Part shown: positions 27,400-36,812 of the stretch, one piece after another | Numbering within the stretch: position 1 is the stretch's first letter | Layout: every line of letters begins with the position of its first letter | From: Helicobacter ibis | GTDB lineage: Bacteria; Campylobacterota; Campylobacteria; Campylobacterales; Helicobacteraceae | Reading direction: 5' to 3' | NCBI RefSeq assembly: GCF_027859255.1 | Contig: NZ_JAQHXR010000002.1 | Location: 1 to 64,000 of the forward strand | DNA: 64,000 bases | Notes under the pieces: generated by a model | Told to the model about the DNA's origin: nothing | Database searches by the model: none | The model's input: the letters and a program-made list of their open reading frames with translations, nothing else | Program-made: the position numbers and the translations under genes

Positions 27400-29952
27400 T
27401 TAATTAATACATTCTAACACAAATTCTCTAGCTTTTTGCAAAGCCTCATCAAGTTTGCTTATATCTTTTCCGCCTGCAGTAGCAAAGTCATCTCTTCCTC
27501 CGCCACCACCGCCCATAATACTTGCTACTTCTTTTACCCATGCTCCAGCTTTTACATTTGTATTCTTGCTACCTGCTGCAATTTTACCTTCATTATTAAT
27601 TAACAAAATTACAACTTTTTCATACTTGTTTTTAGCATTATCAATTAATGGCTTTATATCATGCAAATCTGTTTTAGAGACTATCAAATTTACATTGTTT
27701 ATAACCTCTGCTTTAAAGTCTGCATTAGTTGTGTTGCTATTATTTGATTTTAGACTTTTTATTAGCTCTTTTTGCTTTCTTATACCCATTAGCAAGTCTT
27801 GAGCTTTTAGCTCTTCTTTTGCTTGTTGTATTTCATTTATAGCATCTTTACCATATTTATATGCAGCACTGCCACATACTGCCTCAATCCTTCTAACACC
27901 ACTGCTAACACCGCTTTCTTTTATAATATAGAAGCTTCCTATACTAGCAGTATTTTGCACATGGATTCCACCACATAGCTCTATTGAATCTCCAAAAGTA
28001 ATCACTCTTACATTCTCGCCATACTTCTCGCCAAAAAGTGCCATGGCACCTTTTTGTTTTGCTTTTTCTATATTCATTATTTCGCATTCTTGATTACTTG
28101 CTTTTAGTATTCTTTCATTAACCAAGATTTCTATATTCTCTAGCTCATCACCGCTTAGCTGACTTTGATGAGTGAAGTCAAACCTCAATCTATTTGGCTC
28201 AACTAAACTTCCAGCTTGTGCTACATGCTCACCTAGCACATCTCTTAGGACCTTATGAAGCAAATGAGTTGCACTATGATGCTTTGCAATTTCTAGCCTA
28301 TTATTATCAACCACTGCATGAACGATATCACCAACATGTATTGGAGCTTTAGATACAATAGTAGATATATTTAGCTCAAAATATTTTCTAGTATCTTTTA
28401 TGATTGCTACTTGTTTATCGTTTACATACAAGCTTCCAATATCTCCAATAGGACCTCCTCCTTGAGGATAGAATGGAGTTTTATCAAGCATTACGTATCC
28501 ATTTTCATTTAGCGTTGTTACTTCTTTGAAATTTTCATCAAGCAATGCAAGAATCTTAGAAGTAGATTCAGAGCTTTCATAGCCAACAAAAATATTTTTA
28601 CTATATTTTGCTATTAATTCTTTAAACTCTCCGCTATTACTTATATCTCCACTTCCCTTCCAGCTCGCCTTTGCTTGCTCTTTTTGTTCTTGCATACATT
28701 TTTCAAATGTATCTAAATTAACTCCATATCCCTTTTCTCTTAGCATATCTTGGGTTAAATCAAGCGGGAATCCATAAGTATCATAAAGCTTAAAAGCAAT
28801 CTCTCCGCTAAATAGTCTGTTTTGTGGCTCTTTTTCTAGCTTTTCTAGCTCTTTATTAAAGAGATTCATTCCATTTTCAATAGTCTCAAAGAATCTCTTC
28901 TCTTCGCCTATGCATTGATTCTTTATAAACTCTCTTTTTTCCCTTAGATAACTATAATGATCACCTAAAATATCACATACAACATCTATGATACGATATA
29001 AAAATGGCTCTCTAATACCAAGCAAATATCCATGCCTAACTGCTCTGCGTAAGATTCTACGCAAAACATATCCTCTGCCTTCTTTGTCAAAATTCACACC
29101 TTGTGCAAGCAAGAATGCAACAGACCTAGCATGATCAGCAATTACTCTATAACTTGCTCCACTCTCATAAATATATTTTTTCCCAACTATGTCTTCTACT
29201 TTTAAAATTAATGGCATAAATAAAGAAGAATCAAAATTGCTCTTTTTGCCTTCTAGTAGTGCCATTACACGCTCTAGTCCCATTCCAGTATCGATACTTG
29301 GCTTTGGAAGCTTTTTTAAATTCCCACTCTCATCTCTCTCATACTGCATAAACACGAGATTCCATATCTCTAAGAATCTATCTCCATCTCCACCAAAGTA
29401 ATCTTCAGGTCCGCAAAACTCTTCACCTTGATCTACAAAAATTTCGCTACAAGGACCACAAGGACCAGTATCTCCCATTTGCCAAAAATTATCTTTATTC
29501 CCCATTCTTTTAATTCTGCTAGAATCTATATGCTTACACCAAATATTAAAAGCTTCATCATCATCTTCATGGATTGTTACATACAAGACTTCTTTAGAGA
29601 ACCCAAGCACCTCTGTAACAAACTCCCATGCATAAGCAATTGCTTCTTCTTTGAAATAAGCACCAAAGCTAAAATTCCCAAGCATTTCAAAAAGCGTATG
29701 ATGTCTTGCTGTATAGCCTACATTTTCTAAGTCATTATGCTTACCACCAGCACGAATACATAGTTGTGCACTTGTAGCGATATTTGGTTGCGGTATTGGA
29801 ATCTTTCCTGTAAAAATATCTTTAAACTGAACCATACCCGCATTTGTAAATAGCAAAGTTGGGTCATCTGGCACCAAAGGCATAGAACTATAAACTTGAT
29901 GACCTTTATTTTTAAAAAACTCCAAATACAGACTTCTTACATCTTGTTTCAT
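27400..29952 (-). CDS. alaS: Alanyl-tRNA synthetase
   Basis: AlaS charges tRNA-Ala and clears mischarged species. The 850-residue product has the class II catalytic domain (residues about 1-240, with [22 protein letters not shown] and [22 protein letters not shown]), the tRNA-recognition part (about 240-440), the editing domain with zinc-binding HSATHLLH and CGGIH motifs (about 550-690), and the C-terminal DHHA1 domain with [15 protein letters not shown]. Length is standard. It lies between hypD (31 bases upstream) and the putative metalloprotease. Confidence 0.98.
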   Translation of the reverse strand: MKQDVRSLYLEFFKNKGHQVYSSMPLVPDDPTLLFTNAGMVQFKDIFTGKIPIPQPNIATSAQLCIRAGGKHNDLENVGYTARHHTLFEMLGNFSFGAYFKEEAIAYAWEFVTEVLGFSKEVLYVTIHEDDDEAFNIWCKHIDSSRIKRMGNKDNFWQMGDTGPCGPCSEIFVDQGEEFCGPEDYFGGDGDRFLEIWNLVFMQYERDESGNLKKLPKPSIDTGMGLERVMALLEGKKSNFDSSLFMPLILKVEDIVGKKYIYESGASYRVIADHARSVAFLLAQGVNFDKEGRGYVLRRILRRAVRHGYLLGIREPFLYRIIDVVCDILGDHYSYLREKREFIKNQCIGEEKRFFETIENGMNLFNKELEKLEKEPQNRLFSGEIAFKLYDTYGFPLDLTQDMLREKGYGVNLDTFEKCMQEQKEQAKASWKGSGDISNSGEFKELIAKYSKNIFVGYESSESTSKILALLDENFKEVTTLNENGYVMLDKTPFYPQGGGPIGDIGSLYVNDKQVAIIKDTRKYFELNISTIVSKAPIHVGDIVHAVVDNNRLEIAKHHSATHLLHKVLRDVLGEHVAQAGSLVEPNRLRFDFTHQSQLSGDELENIEILVNERILKASNQECEIMNIEKAKQKGAMALFGEKYGENVRVITFGDSIELCGGIHVQNTASIGSFYIIKESGVSSGVRRIEAVCGSAAYKYGKDAINEIQQAKEELKAQDLLMGIRKQKELIKSLKSNNSNTTNADFKAEVINNVNLIVSKTDLHDIKPLIDNAKNKYEKVVILLINNEGKIAAGSKNTNVKAGAWVKEVASIMGGGGGGRDDFATAGGKDISKLDEALQKAREFVLECIN

Positions 29953-29983
29953 GCAACACCTTCTTTAATAATTACTTTAGATT

Positions 29984-31114
29984 CTACTTTGTTTGGTTTA
30001 AAATATTGCTTACACCGCCATATTTATAATATGCAGCACATGCACCTTCAGAGCTAACCATACAGCTTCCAAGTGGATTTTGTGGATTACATGCTTTAGC
30101 AAACAATCTACAATCAAGTGGCTTTTTATTGCCCCTTAGAATCTCTCCACATATGCAACCTTTATGTTCATCTTTTGGGATTCCACCTAGATAATCTTTA
30201 AAGATAATTTCAGCATCATATTTTGCATATTCATCTTTTAATCTCAATGCAGAATGAGGAATCTCACCCAACCCACGCCAATAAAAACTATCCCTAAGAG
30301 TAAAATATTTATCCACTAATTCTTGTGCTTTTAAGTTGCCATCTTTACTTACAACTCTTGCATATTGTATGTTTATTTTAGATTCATTATTTATCTTTTG
30401 ATTTACTATCGATAATATACTCTCTCCTATATCAAGTGGCTCAAACCCGCATACAACAATTGGTAAATGATACTTATCTAATAAAGATTCATATATTTTT
30501 GCTCCCGTTATCACACTTACATGTGATGGTGCTAGAAGTGCATTAATCTTGCAGTCTTTAGAATCCAAAATAACCTCTAGCGGTGGCGGCACTAAAACAT
30601 GGTTTATATGAAAAAATACATTATCTAATTTTTCTTCTATTACTCTATTTAGAAGTGCTGCAGTCATTGGCGTAGTAGTCTCAAAGCCTATTGCAAAATA
30701 TACGATTTTTTTATCTTTGTTTTCTTTTGCTATTTTTAATATATCAAGCGGAGAATATATAAATCTTACATCAAGCCCATTGCTTCTAGCTACCTGCAGA
30801 GAACCAAAACTTCCCGGAACTTTAATCATATCTCCTAGCGTTAATAATATTACATCTTTTTGTGATGCTATTTTATATGCATGGTCTATTCTGCCTCTAG
30901 GCATCACGCACACAGGACAACCGGGCCCATGGATAAACTCTATATTTTCTGGTAATAACTGCAAAAGTGAATACTTCATAATAGTATGTGTATGACCTCC
31001 ACACACTTCCATGATTTTTAAAGGATTTTTTAGTTTTTTGGATATTTGGTTAATGGCTAAAAAAACCTCTCTTATCTTTTCTCCATCTCTATAAATATCT
31101 ATATAAGGATTCAT
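29984..31114 (-). CDS. hypD: Hydrogenase maturation factor HypD
   Basis: HypD, with HypC, is the iron-sulfur scaffold on which the Fe(CN)2CO unit of [NiFe] hydrogenase is built. The 376-residue product has EVCGGHTHTIMKY (residues about 37-49), HGPGCPVCVMPRGRID (about 63-78), GFETTTPM (about 143-150) and the C-terminal cysteine cluster CICGEILRG, CRLFAKACNP and GSCMVSSEGAC that holds the 4Fe-4S centre. The cyanation donor HypE is encoded at 1750-2754; the two genes are unlinked in this window. It lies between the helicase gene (9 bases) and alaS. Confidence 0.97.
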   Translation of the reverse strand: MNPYIDIYRDGEKIREVFLAINQISKKLKNPLKIMEVCGGHTHTIMKYSLLQLLPENIEFIHGPGCPVCVMPRGRIDHAYKIASQKDVILLTLGDMIKVPGSFGSLQVARSNGLDVRFIYSPLDILKIAKENKDKKIVYFAIGFETTTPMTAALLNRVIEEKLDNVFFHINHVLVPPPLEVILDSKDCKINALLAPSHVSVITGAKIYESLLDKYHLPIVVCGFEPLDIGESILSIVNQKINNESKINIQYARVVSKDGNLKAQELVDKYFTLRDSFYWRGLGEIPHSALRLKDEYAKYDAEIIFKDYLGGIPKDEHKGCICGEILRGNKKPLDCRLFAKACNPQNPLGSCMVSSEGACAAYYKYGGVSNILNQTK

Positions 31115-31123
31115 GTATCTCTC

Positions 31124-33208
31124 CTATACTAATTCCAAAAATGATTTTCGTAAAACTTTTATAGAACCACCAAAATTTACTTTAACATTTTCTCCATTTA
31201 CTTCTAAGATTCTGCCATATCCTAGAATCTTGTGCATAACGCAACTGCCTTTTTGAAATTCTTCATTTTTATCTACCATTATTTTATTGCCATCTTGCAA
31301 GTTGCTATCTTTTAAAAATATTGATGGTTTCATATTATCATTTCGCCCACCAAAATATAGCCTAGAACTTACATGACACAAATACAGCTTACTCTTTGCT
31401 CTAGTAAATGCTACATATGCTAATCTTCTTTCTTCTTCTAGCGATATATCTTCTTTATTTAGCGGGAAAAACCCATCTTCTAAACCTATTATAAAAACAT
31501 AATCAAATTCTAAACCCTTGCTAGAATGCACACTCATGCAAGATACACTATTTTCGCTACTTATTTTCTCTGCATTTTCTTGTTCGCTTTGCAAAGCTAA
31601 CTCATTTAATGCATCAAGCAATGAATCATTTGTGTTATTTTTATAATAATCCTTACATAATCCAAAAAATTCATTCACATTACTAACCCTATCTATATCA
31701 TCATTTGAATTTTCTAAATCATCTAAAAAGCCAATTTTTTCTTCAAAACGATTTACAAATTCATCAAAACTATAATGCTCAAAATCATCTTGTAAAGTTT
31801 CTAGAATCTTAAATAAATTTTCAATTTCATTTTTTAATTTTGGAGCTAATGGAGGTAAATTATTAGTTTTAAATAGTTGATATATGCTAGATTTATTATC
31901 TTTTGCATGTGTTTGTAGCTTTTGTATTGTTGTTTTTCCTATTTTTCTTTTAGGAGTATTTATGATTCTAAGTAAAGATGTGTCATCATTTAAATCAACT
32001 AGCACTCTAAAATAAGAAATAATATCTTTAATTTCTTTTCTTTCATAAAATGCTATCGTTCCAACAAGGACATATGGAATCTTTTCTTTATTAAATGCTT
32101 CTTCTAGCGACCTTGATAGTGCATTTAGTCGAAATAGAACTGCTATATTTTTTGGTTCTATACCATTTTGTATGAGTTTTGATATTGTTTTTGCTACTTT
32201 TTTTGCTTCTTCTTTTTCGTCTCTTAAATGCAAGACTTCAACCTCTTCTCCATCTCCAAGCGTGCTTTTTAAAGTCTTTCCAAGCCTTTTTTTGTTTTCA
32301 CTTATTAGACAATTTGCAGCCTTTAGTATGTTGTTTGTAGAGCGATAATTATCTTCTAGCTTTATTTCTTTGGCTCTAAAATCTTTTGTGAAGTTTAAAA
32401 TATTATCTATATTAGCACCCCTCCAACTATAAATACTTTGATCATCATCGCCAACAACGCATAAATTACTATGACTAATACATAATTGTTTTAATAGTTT
32501 GTATTGAATCTTATTTGTGTCTTGAAACTCATCTACCATTATGTATTGATAATGATTGCTTAGATTTACTGCTATTTCTTTGTGTCTTTGCATTATATCT
32601 AGTGGCAAAAGCAATAAATCATCAAAATCGACTACATTTCTATCGAGCAAAATCTCTTCATATTGCTTATAAATTTGAGCAACCTTTATACTCTCTTCTA
32701 CAAATCTAGAATCTCCACTTAGAGAATCTGCATTTTTTAATGCCATCTCCACACTAATTTCAGAATTTTTGTAATTAGAAATGATAGAAGCTATTTTTTT
32801 AGGTGGTATTTCTATTCCTTTTGTTTCTTTATCCAGCTTTTTAAGCATAGACCTTACATCATCGCTATCAATTACATAAAAGCTATTTTTTCTACCTATA
32901 TGATGTATATTAGATTTTAAAAACAAAAGCCCAAACTTGTGAAATGTGCATAAAAGTGGCGGAATCCCTACGCTATCTATCATGCTTATAGCCCTTATTT
33001 GCATCTCTAGTGCTGCTTTATTAGTGAAAGTTAGAGTAAGCGTATTTCTTGGGTCTATACCTATCTCATCAATCAAATAAGCCAAACGAGTTGTTATTGT
33101 CTTTGTTTTCCCGCTTCCAGCTCCAGCTAGAATCAGTAAGCTACCATCTATTGACTTTACAGCTTCAAGTTGATTTTGATTTAATGTATTTAAAATTTCA
33201 AGTTTCAT
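31124..33208 (-). CDS. UvrD/Rep-family DNA helicase
   Basis: This superfamily 1A helicase unwinds DNA 3' to 5' in repair and replication restart. The 694-residue product has Walker A ILAGAGSGKT (residues about 27-36), motif Ia TLTFTNKAA, motif II VDEFQDTN, motif III VVGDDDQSIYSWRGA, motif IV LEDNYRST, motif V SVHSSKGLEFDYVFIIGLEDG and motif VI EEERRLAYVAFTRAK. The C terminus (about 655-694) is a short KOW-like beta segment, like PcrA. I do not assign uvrD, rep or pcrA. It heads the minus-strand run to alaS and is divergent from the LysR gene. Confidence 0.95.
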   Translation of the reverse strand: MKLEILNTLNQNQLEAVKSIDGSLLILAGAGSGKTKTITTRLAYLIDEIGIDPRNTLTLTFTNKAALEMQIRAISMIDSVGIPPLLCTFHKFGLLFLKSNIHHIGRKNSFYVIDSDDVRSMLKKLDKETKGIEIPPKKIASIISNYKNSEISVEMALKNADSLSGDSRFVEESIKVAQIYKQYEEILLDRNVVDFDDLLLLPLDIMQRHKEIAVNLSNHYQYIMVDEFQDTNKIQYKLLKQLCISHSNLCVVGDDDQSIYSWRGANIDNILNFTKDFRAKEIKLEDNYRSTNNILKAANCLISENKKRLGKTLKSTLGDGEEVEVLHLRDEKEEAKKVAKTISKLIQNGIEPKNIAVLFRLNALSRSLEEAFNKEKIPYVLVGTIAFYERKEIKDIISYFRVLVDLNDDTSLLRIINTPKRKIGKTTIQKLQTHAKDNKSSIYQLFKTNNLPPLAPKLKNEIENLFKILETLQDDFEHYSFDEFVNRFEEKIGFLDDLENSNDDIDRVSNVNEFFGLCKDYYKNNTNDSLLDALNELALQSEQENAEKISSENSVSCMSVHSSKGLEFDYVFIIGLEDGFFPLNKEDISLEEERRLAYVAFTRAKSKLYLCHVSSRLYFGGRNDNMKPSIFLKDSNLQDGNKIMVDKNEEFQKGSCVMHKILGYGRILEVNGENVKVNFGGSIKVLRKSFLELV

Positions 33209-33271
33209 TACTGCCCTTGCATTATTTGTGCGGATTCTAACATGTTTTTGTTTTCTTTAAGATATTTGTAA

Positions 33272-33277
33272 TACAAT
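33272..33277 (+). promoter_or_regulatory. Possible -10 box of the LysR gene
   Basis: TACAAT lies 28 bases before the ATG within the 97-base divergent region between the helicase and LysR genes. Nearby GTAATAC and TTTGTA/TATAAA halves could form an autoregulatory T-N11-A site, but the match is weak. Confidence 0.3.
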
Positions 33278-33305
33278 GTATAAATAAAAAATAAAGAGAG
33301 ACAAC

Positions 33306-34154
33306 ATGCTATACGATTTTACCAAACTCAATACCCTAATCGTAGTCGCTAATGAAAGCAATATATCCAAAGCTTCACATAAGCTAGGATTATCACAACC
33401 TGCAATTAGCTCCCAACTAAAATTTTTAGAAAAATACTTTAATTTTAAAATCATAGAAAGAAAAAGAAGTGGCATAAAACTAACACAAGATGGCGAAAAA
33501 CTGCTAAAACTAGCATTAAAAAATAAAAAAATGTTAAATGATTATCAAAAAGATCAACTAGAGCTATTAAACTCAAAGACAACACTAAATATAGCAACTT
33601 CTCCATATATACATAAAAACACGATGCAAACATATAAAAATACCATAACAAAATACTACAACAATATAAATTTCTATATAAGCAAAGACCCAAAAAATGA
33701 TTTAATAAATAAAAAGTGTGATATAGCAATCTTGGATAATCCAAGTAACAAAAAAACAATCAACACAAGACTATGGCTTTCAGAAAACTTCAAAATAGTG
33801 CTATCAAATAACATAAACATAAAAAGCAATAGTGCTTTAAGCAATGCACAATGGATTATTCCACACAAAACCTACATACATATACCAATTGATGATATAT
33901 TTGTAAAATTGTCCTTAAATATTGAATCTCTAAAGACAACATACTACAATAACATCTTAAACATATCTAGCCTTATAAAAGAGAATAGCATAGCCATAAT
34001 TCCAAATGAATTTACGCCAAAAATAAAGGGCAAGATAATATCTAGTAATACATTTGGGCAAAAGATTCATAGAGAGATATATATCGAATATTATAAACAT
34101 CAAAAAAGCCCACTAATAGAGAATATAGTTAATTTTATTATTTTTAATTCTTGA
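33306..34154 (+). CDS. LysR-family transcription regulator
   Basis: The 282-residue product has the N-terminal winged helix-turn-helix (residues about 4-62, with LIVVANESNISKASHKLGLSQPAISSQLKFLEKYFNFKIIERKRSGIKLT spread over the motif) and a C-terminal effector-binding domain (about 85-280). By family it would respond to a small molecule and often control a divergent gene; here the divergent gene is the helicase, which is an unlikely target. The lysine and asparagine content is high, consistent with the local AT bias. AAAGAGAG precedes the ATG. The 3' end overlaps the convergent YgjP-like gene by 11 bases. Confidence 0.9.
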   Translation: MLYDFTKLNTLIVVANESNISKASHKLGLSQPAISSQLKFLEKYFNFKIIERKRSGIKLTQDGEKLLKLALKNKKMLNDYQKDQLELLNSKTTLNIATSPYIHKNTMQTYKNTITKYYNNINFYISKDPKNDLINKKCDIAILDNPSNKKTINTRLWLSENFKIVLSNNINIKSNSALSNAQWIIPHKTYIHIPIDDIFVKLSLNIESLKTTYYNNILNISSLIKENSIAIIPNEFTPKIKGKIISSNTFGQKIHREIYIEYYKHQKSPLIENIVNFIIFNS

Positions 34155-34797
34155 ATAATTTTTTAGCTATATATCTATTAAGCCCACTATTTGTTTTTAG
34201 ATAAGTTTTTGTAGCTACTAGATTTATATCATGTTGTGCTACAAAGTTCCAAAAGTTACAATCATGTCCCCTAAACTCCAAATGTGTAAGCTCATGGATA
34301 ATAATAGAATCTATTACATAATATGGCATTAAAGATAGCCTTAAACTAAAGCGTATTTTCTTACTTACTGTATAACAACTACCAAGAGTATTTAAGCTCT
34401 TACCATATACAACATCACTAGGATATAACCCCAATAATTTGCTAAACTTTGGCAATGATATGCTTATATATTCTTGCAACTTTAACCTATAAAATTCAAC
34501 TATTTTTTTGTCATTATATAACCAAAGCCTATTCCACTCATCTAACACCTGTAATTCACTCTTAATCCATTCTCCAAACAAAAATATCTTATCTTTATGT
34601 ATTGTATATTGCGTAGATTTGTGTGCCACAAGCCATTGCTTTGAATCTTCTAAAAATTTCATACACTCTTTTATACTAGAAGACTTTGGCGCACTAAGTA
34701 ATATATCATCTAAGCCCCTATAGCTTAAACGAAAATTTTTATACCCTCTACCTCTTCTTAGTTTTATTCTAAAACCATGAAATTCCACATTATTCAT
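34144..34797 (-). CDS. YgjP-like (DUF45) metallopeptidase-like protein
   Basis: The 217-residue product carries HELTHLEFRGHDCNFWNFV near residues 170-188, the zinc-binding His-Glu-x2-His motif of the M48-like DUF45 family, with an upstream YPSDVVYG and SLRLSLMPYYVIDSIIIHE context. Its N terminus has the usual basic KLRRGRGYKNFRLSYR beta segment. I place the start at the ATG at 34797, which overlaps the previous stop in an ATGAATAA arrangement; an in-frame TTG at 34809 is possible. The function of the family is not known; a zinc protease role is inferred. The 3' end overlaps the convergent LysR gene. Confidence 0.85.
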   Translation of the reverse strand: MNNVEFHGFRIKLRRGRGYKNFRLSYRGLDDILLSAPKSSSIKECMKFLEDSKQWLVAHKSTQYTIHKDKIFLFGEWIKSELQVLDEWNRLWLYNDKKIVEFYRLKLQEYISISLPKFSKLLGLYPSDVVYGKSLNTLGSCYTVSKKIRFSLRLSLMPYYVIDSIIIHELTHLEFRGHDCNFWNFVAQHDINLVATKTYLKTNSGLNRYIAKKLFKN

Positions 34798-36016
34798 AAT
34801 ATGATTCAAATCTACTGCTTGTTGGAGTCAGAATCTCTACTTCATATTGCACTTGATTATTCACTATTCTTTCTTTGAAATATCTCTTTGCACTTGGAAT
34901 CTTGCTTGTGTAAAAATACTCCACACCAAAAGCAGTTGCATAATTAATCCAATCATATTCCAAATCAGCCTTTATAAGTTTTGATTGTTCTATTAGTTTA
35001 ATATCAAGCTCACTAATTGAGTTTGCTATATACATATTTCTCCTATCTTTCTCCTGTGTGATTGATAGCAAACTTGGGTTGTAGTTTATCTGCGTAGAAT
35101 AAATTCCACTAGGTTTAATATCATTATATGTAATTTGTGAAAGTATAATTGCACTGCTAGTAATTGGCGTATTTAAAAATACCTTAGAATTTGAAATTGC
35201 TCCTTTAAGATTCTTCATCTCCTTTGGAAAATTCGCAGAATCTTTTTGATTGAATACCTTCTCATAACTAATATTTTGATTATATTTTGCTACATATCCA
35301 TGCAATGCAGAACCTATAAAACTAGAATCATAAAAACTAGTTGTTTTAATATTATTATTCAAACTCGATAGTGCTCTAATTTGTGCTTCATAATCAATCC
35401 CACCAAATATAAGATTCTTAGATACCTCCCCTTGTATTTGAGAGATATGCACACTTGGGATATATACTGGAATGTTAATATTTAGCTTATTTAAATTATT
35501 TGCTCCAACATGAGTAAAAATAGCTATTGCATGCTTGTATCCGCCTTGATGTATCTTGCCAATTACCCTTTGTATATCATCTATACTTTCTGTATTTGAA
35601 TCAAATACTTCAAAATTAAAAGTTGCATTTTGATTTAGAAGATAGCTTAAGACCATATTTGTGGTATTGCTAGAATATCTACCTATTGTCTTTCTTGGAA
35701 AGACTAGTGCTATATTAAATGCTGATTTTTTGGCATTTTGCAACTCTAGTGGAGCTTGTTGAATCTGCAAGCTTCGCATTATCTCATTTAAACTTACATA
35801 TAGCTCCTCATTGGCATTTTCTGCATTTAATTTCGCAACAAACGAAAATACCTTACCTTCTTTAAGGAGTTTCTTTAAACATGCACGAGAACATTGCTCT
35901 ACATCTACATTTAATACTTCCACACTTGGAATGTTAATTGGAGAAACATATCTACCAGCTGGGAGCAATAAACTAGGCAACAACATAACAAAAACTAAAC
36001 TTCTTAGTATCTTCAT
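34790..36016 (-). CDS. Secreted protein with periplasmic-binding-like fold, unknown function
   Basis: The 408-residue protein has a signal peptide (residues 1-20, cut after LLPAG or so) and no further membrane segment. Two-lobe features such as KSAFNIALVFPRKTIGRYSSNT, HAIAIFTHVGANNLNKLNINIPVYIPSVH and NLIFGGIDYEAQIRALSS suggest a type 1 periplasmic-binding-protein fold, the fold of LpoA/LppC-type activators of penicillin-binding proteins, but I cannot assign it to that family. It is coupled to the genes on both sides (ATGA overlap upstream, 8-base overlap downstream). AAAGGAAG precedes the start. Confidence 0.72.
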   Translation of the reverse strand: MKILRSLVFVMLLPSLLLPAGRYVSPINIPSVEVLNVDVEQCSRACLKKLLKEGKVFSFVAKLNAENANEELYVSLNEIMRSLQIQQAPLELQNAKKSAFNIALVFPRKTIGRYSSNTTNMVLSYLLNQNATFNFEVFDSNTESIDDIQRVIGKIHQGGYKHAIAIFTHVGANNLNKLNINIPVYIPSVHISQIQGEVSKNLIFGGIDYEAQIRALSSLNNNIKTTSFYDSSFIGSALHGYVAKYNQNISYEKVFNQKDSANFPKEMKNLKGAISNSKVFLNTPITSSAIILSQITYNDIKPSGIYSTQINYNPSLLSITQEKDRRNMYIANSISELDIKLIEQSKLIKADLEYDWINYATAFGVEYFYTSKIPSAKRYFKERIVNNQVQYEVEILTPTSSRFESYYE

Positions 36017-36648
36017 AAACTTCCTTTGATTGTTAAAAATTCCTTATGTGCTTGTATTTTTAATTTTGGTTGTCTTAGAAGTTGAGATATAGAAAATGTC
36101 GGAAATAAGTCATATCCATTCCATTTTAAGAATCTCCCTTGAGATTCTTCATATCTTAATCCCACATCACACAACAACCCATAAGCTTCACTTCCAAGAC
36201 ACACTATTTTTTGTGCATTAGAAAATTCTAATTGCTTTAAAAAATAATCCTTACAATTACTAAACCCTTCCTTGCTATAAGTCATATTCATCTCGCATTT
36301 TATAAGAGATGTTATTGATACTTCTTGTATTTCTAAATTCAGCACTTTTTTTATTATATTTAATAGCATGTCAGCCCCTTTTGATGTGAATCTATTTTCA
36401 TTATCAAGTATTGGAAAAAGACTAACAAACATTAGCCTTGAGTTACTATTTATAATACCGACATGTGCTTTGCTATTTCTATGCTTACAAAGTGTGCATG
36501 AATTAATAGCTCCACATAAAGAACCCAAATTTTTAAAATCAAAACTCTTTTGCAATGATTGTAATATTTTTGGTTCTACATATTCAAACCCAAAATTTTG
36601 CAATAAATACATTTTTTTTAAAAGTAATGCCTTATGAAGTGTCTGCAC
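36013..36648 (-). CDS. Uracil-DNA-glycosylase-superfamily protein with diverged active site
   Basis: The 211-residue protein resembles iron-sulfur family 4 UDGs. The four cluster cysteines are present (Cys51, Cys54, Cys118, Cys132 in CTLC, IKCEMN and NCKDYF), as are the SKGADMLLNI and KIVCLGSEAYGLL segments. The catalytic motifs are altered: the expected Gly-Glu-x-Pro-Gly is SLFPI (residues 76-80) and the expected His-Pro-Ser is SIS (residues 186-188). It may bind DNA without cutting uracil. The GTG start has AGGG five bases upstream; an ATG twelve codons later is possible. It is coupled to the following secreted-protein gene by ATGA. Confidence 0.75.
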   Translation of the reverse strand: MQTLHKALLLKKMYLLQNFGFEYVEPKILQSLQKSFDFKNLGSLCGAINSCTLCKHRNSKAHVGIINSNSRLMFVSLFPILDNENRFTSKGADMLLNIIKKVLNLEIQEVSITSLIKCEMNMTYSKEGFSNCKDYFLKQLEFSNAQKIVCLGSEAYGLLCDVGLRYEESQGRFLKWNGYDLFPTFSISQLLRQPKLKIQAHKEFLTIKGSL

Positions 36649-36732
36649 AAAAGCCCTATTTTATTGATTTATCTGTTCTTAGATGAGCAAAAATTCTATA
36701 AGAATTAATATTTATTGTCAATATAACACTAT

Positions 36733-36748
36733 AGGAATAATATTTGCT
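36733..36748 (+). promoter_or_regulatory. Sigma-54-like promoter upstream of the EF-hand gene
   Basis: TAGGAATAATATTTGCTT has GG and GC separated by ten bases and a TTGCT -12 element, almost identical to the site before fliK (AGGAATGATATTTGCTT). It lies about 65 bases before the ATG at 36813. RpoN in this phylum serves mainly flagellar genes. Confidence 0.72.
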
Positions 36749-36812
36749 TGTAATTTATGGTAATAAGGATATAAAAACAAACAAGGAAGTAATACTATTT
36801 TAAGGATTTAGC

